Assembly (NCBI GenBank): GCA_964465665.1
Contig: CAYXKM010000271.1
Coordinates: 1-6,112 of the forward strand
Length of the DNA: 6,112 nt
From: JAKEGN01 sp964465665
GTDB lineage: Bacteria; Pseudomonadota; Gammaproteobacteria; Steroidobacterales; Woeseiaceae
Direction: 5' to 3'
The notes under the pieces are model-generated. The model made no database searches. It was not told the origin of the DNA and saw nothing but the letters and a program-made list of their open reading frames with translations. This document shows, piece after piece, positions 5,626-6,112 of the stretch. The position numbers were made by a program, and so were the translations under genes. Position 1 is the stretch's first letter. Each line of letters opens with the position of its first letter.

Positions 5626-6060
5626 TCAGGCCTTCGACTCTTCGACCGAATCCGGGCCGTCGTCCACCGGCAGTGACATGCGATGCCGGATAACGCGGAA
5701 CGCTACCAGTGCACCAAAACCGACGAAGACAAACGGCGCAAGCCACAGAACTAGCGTTTTACCCGACATCCGCGGTCGATAAAGTGCAAATTCACCGTAT
5801 CGGACCACCAGGAAATCGAAAATTTCCGCGTCGCTTTTTCCTTCCTCGATCATACGGCGAATTTCGCGGCGCAGATCACCGGCGAGAAAAGCATTCGAGT
5901 CCTTGATCGTCTGATTCTGGCATTTCAGGCAACGCACTTCGGAGATAATCTTTTCGTAGCGTGCCTGCTGGATCGGATCCTCGAAAGCCTCGCCCGTGTC
6001 GATGGCGTATGACGGCGTGGCCAGGAGCAGAATCCCGGCGATTGAAAAAAGGATTCTCAC
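5626..6060 (-). CDS. ccmH: Cytochrome c-type biogenesis protein CcmH (CcmL-type thiol-redox protein)
   Basis: A 144-residue inner-membrane protein facing the periplasm. Residues 1-19 are a signal peptide ending PSYA; the mature domain carries the redox pair in RCLKCQNQ (Cys44 and Cys47), then DSNAFLAGDLR, EGKSDAEIFDFLVVRYGEF and LYRP, the standard CcmH/CcmL/NrfF helical domain; one membrane helix spans about 103-121 and a short charged cytoplasmic tail follows. It receives electrons through CcmG and keeps the CXXCH thiols of apocytochrome c reduced before haem ligation by CcmF. It lacks the TPR part fused to E. coli CcmH, which here is the separate ccmI gene. The start is GTG at 6060, overlapping the ccmG stop as GTGA, with AGGAG seven bases upstream. 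That overlap and the three-base gap to ccmI point to translational coupling through the operon. Confidence 0.95.
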   Translation of the reverse strand: MRILFSIAGILLLATPSYAIDTGEAFEDPIQQARYEKIISEVRCLKCQNQTIKDSNAFLAGDLRREIRRMIEEGKSDAEIFDFLVVRYGEFALYRPRMSGKTLVLWLAPFVFVGFGALVAFRVIRHRMSLPVDDGPDSVEESKA

Positions 6061-6112
6061 GACGGATCTCCTGTCTCCAGCCGCATGCGCGGGAGGAATT
6101 CACGTTCCCAAA
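6057..6112 (-). CDS. 3' end of thiol:disulfide interchange protein DsbE/CcmG (partial)
   Basis: Only the last 17 codons are inside the window. They read WEREFLPRMRLETGDPS and stop with TGA at 6059-6057, sharing bases with the GTG of ccmH. The position directly before ccmH, in frame and overlapping by four bases, is where ccmG/dsbE lies in most gammaproteobacterial ccm operons, and a tail of this type (aromatic-acidic, then LP) suits a DsbE C-terminus. CcmG is a membrane-anchored thioredoxin-like reductant for CcmH. The catalytic part is off the right edge, so the name rests on context more than on sequence. Confidence 0.6.
   Translation of the reverse strand, partial: WEREFLPRMRLETGDPS
6068..6072 (-). 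promoter_or_regulatory. Ribosome binding site of ccmH
   Basis: AGGAG on the minus strand, seven bases before GTG at 6060 and inside the end of the upstream gene. It fixes the GTG start and fits translational coupling. Confidence 0.7.

Overview
The window reads as a chromosomal segment of a GC-rich Proteobacterium, most likely a gammaproteobacterium. The basis is compact gene packing, GTG and ATG starts with ordinary Shine-Dalgarno sites, and a System I (Ccm) cytochrome c maturation operon with separate ccmH and ccmI genes, as in Pseudomonas rather than the fused form of E. coli. No transposase, integrase, phage gene, CRISPR array, tRNA or rRNA gene was seen. The species cannot be named from this sequence.

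Region by region: (1) Positions 1-987, minus strand, encode a membrane di-iron oxygenase of the sterol desaturase/alkylglycerol monooxygenase-like family, whose C-terminus runs off the left edge. (2) A 96-bp divergent intergenic region leads to a plus-strand PLP-dependent decarboxylase (1084-2439) of the tyrosine-decarboxylase-like group, substrate unknown. (3) It meets, tail to tail with a 27-bp overlap, a minus-strand pair: a nitronate monooxygenase-like flavoenzyme (2858-3823) followed 25 bp later by a CrcB/Fluc fluoride channel (2413-2832). (4) A 113-bp divergent intergenic region carries two extended -10 motifs, one per direction. The plus-strand one sits so close to the ATG that the small unknown protein at 3937-4167 is probably read from a leaderless mRNA. 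(5) Positions 4189-6112, minus strand, hold the end of a ccm operon, transcribed from right to left: ccmG/dsbE (last 17 codons only), ccmH, ccmI, then a PaaI-like hotdog thioesterase.

The ccm genes act together in the periplasm and inner membrane to reduce, hold and hand over apocytochrome c for haem attachment. The thioesterase appears to be a passenger in that operon. The nitronate monooxygenase and fluoride channel are probably co-transcribed. The desaturase and decarboxylase are only divergent neighbours.

I see mostly ordinary core-genome content and no clear new multi-gene system. The points most worth a second look are the very short CcmI that lacks the usual loop between its two membrane helices, the CrcB with both Phe-box phenylalanines replaced by leucine, and the apparently leaderless small gene.
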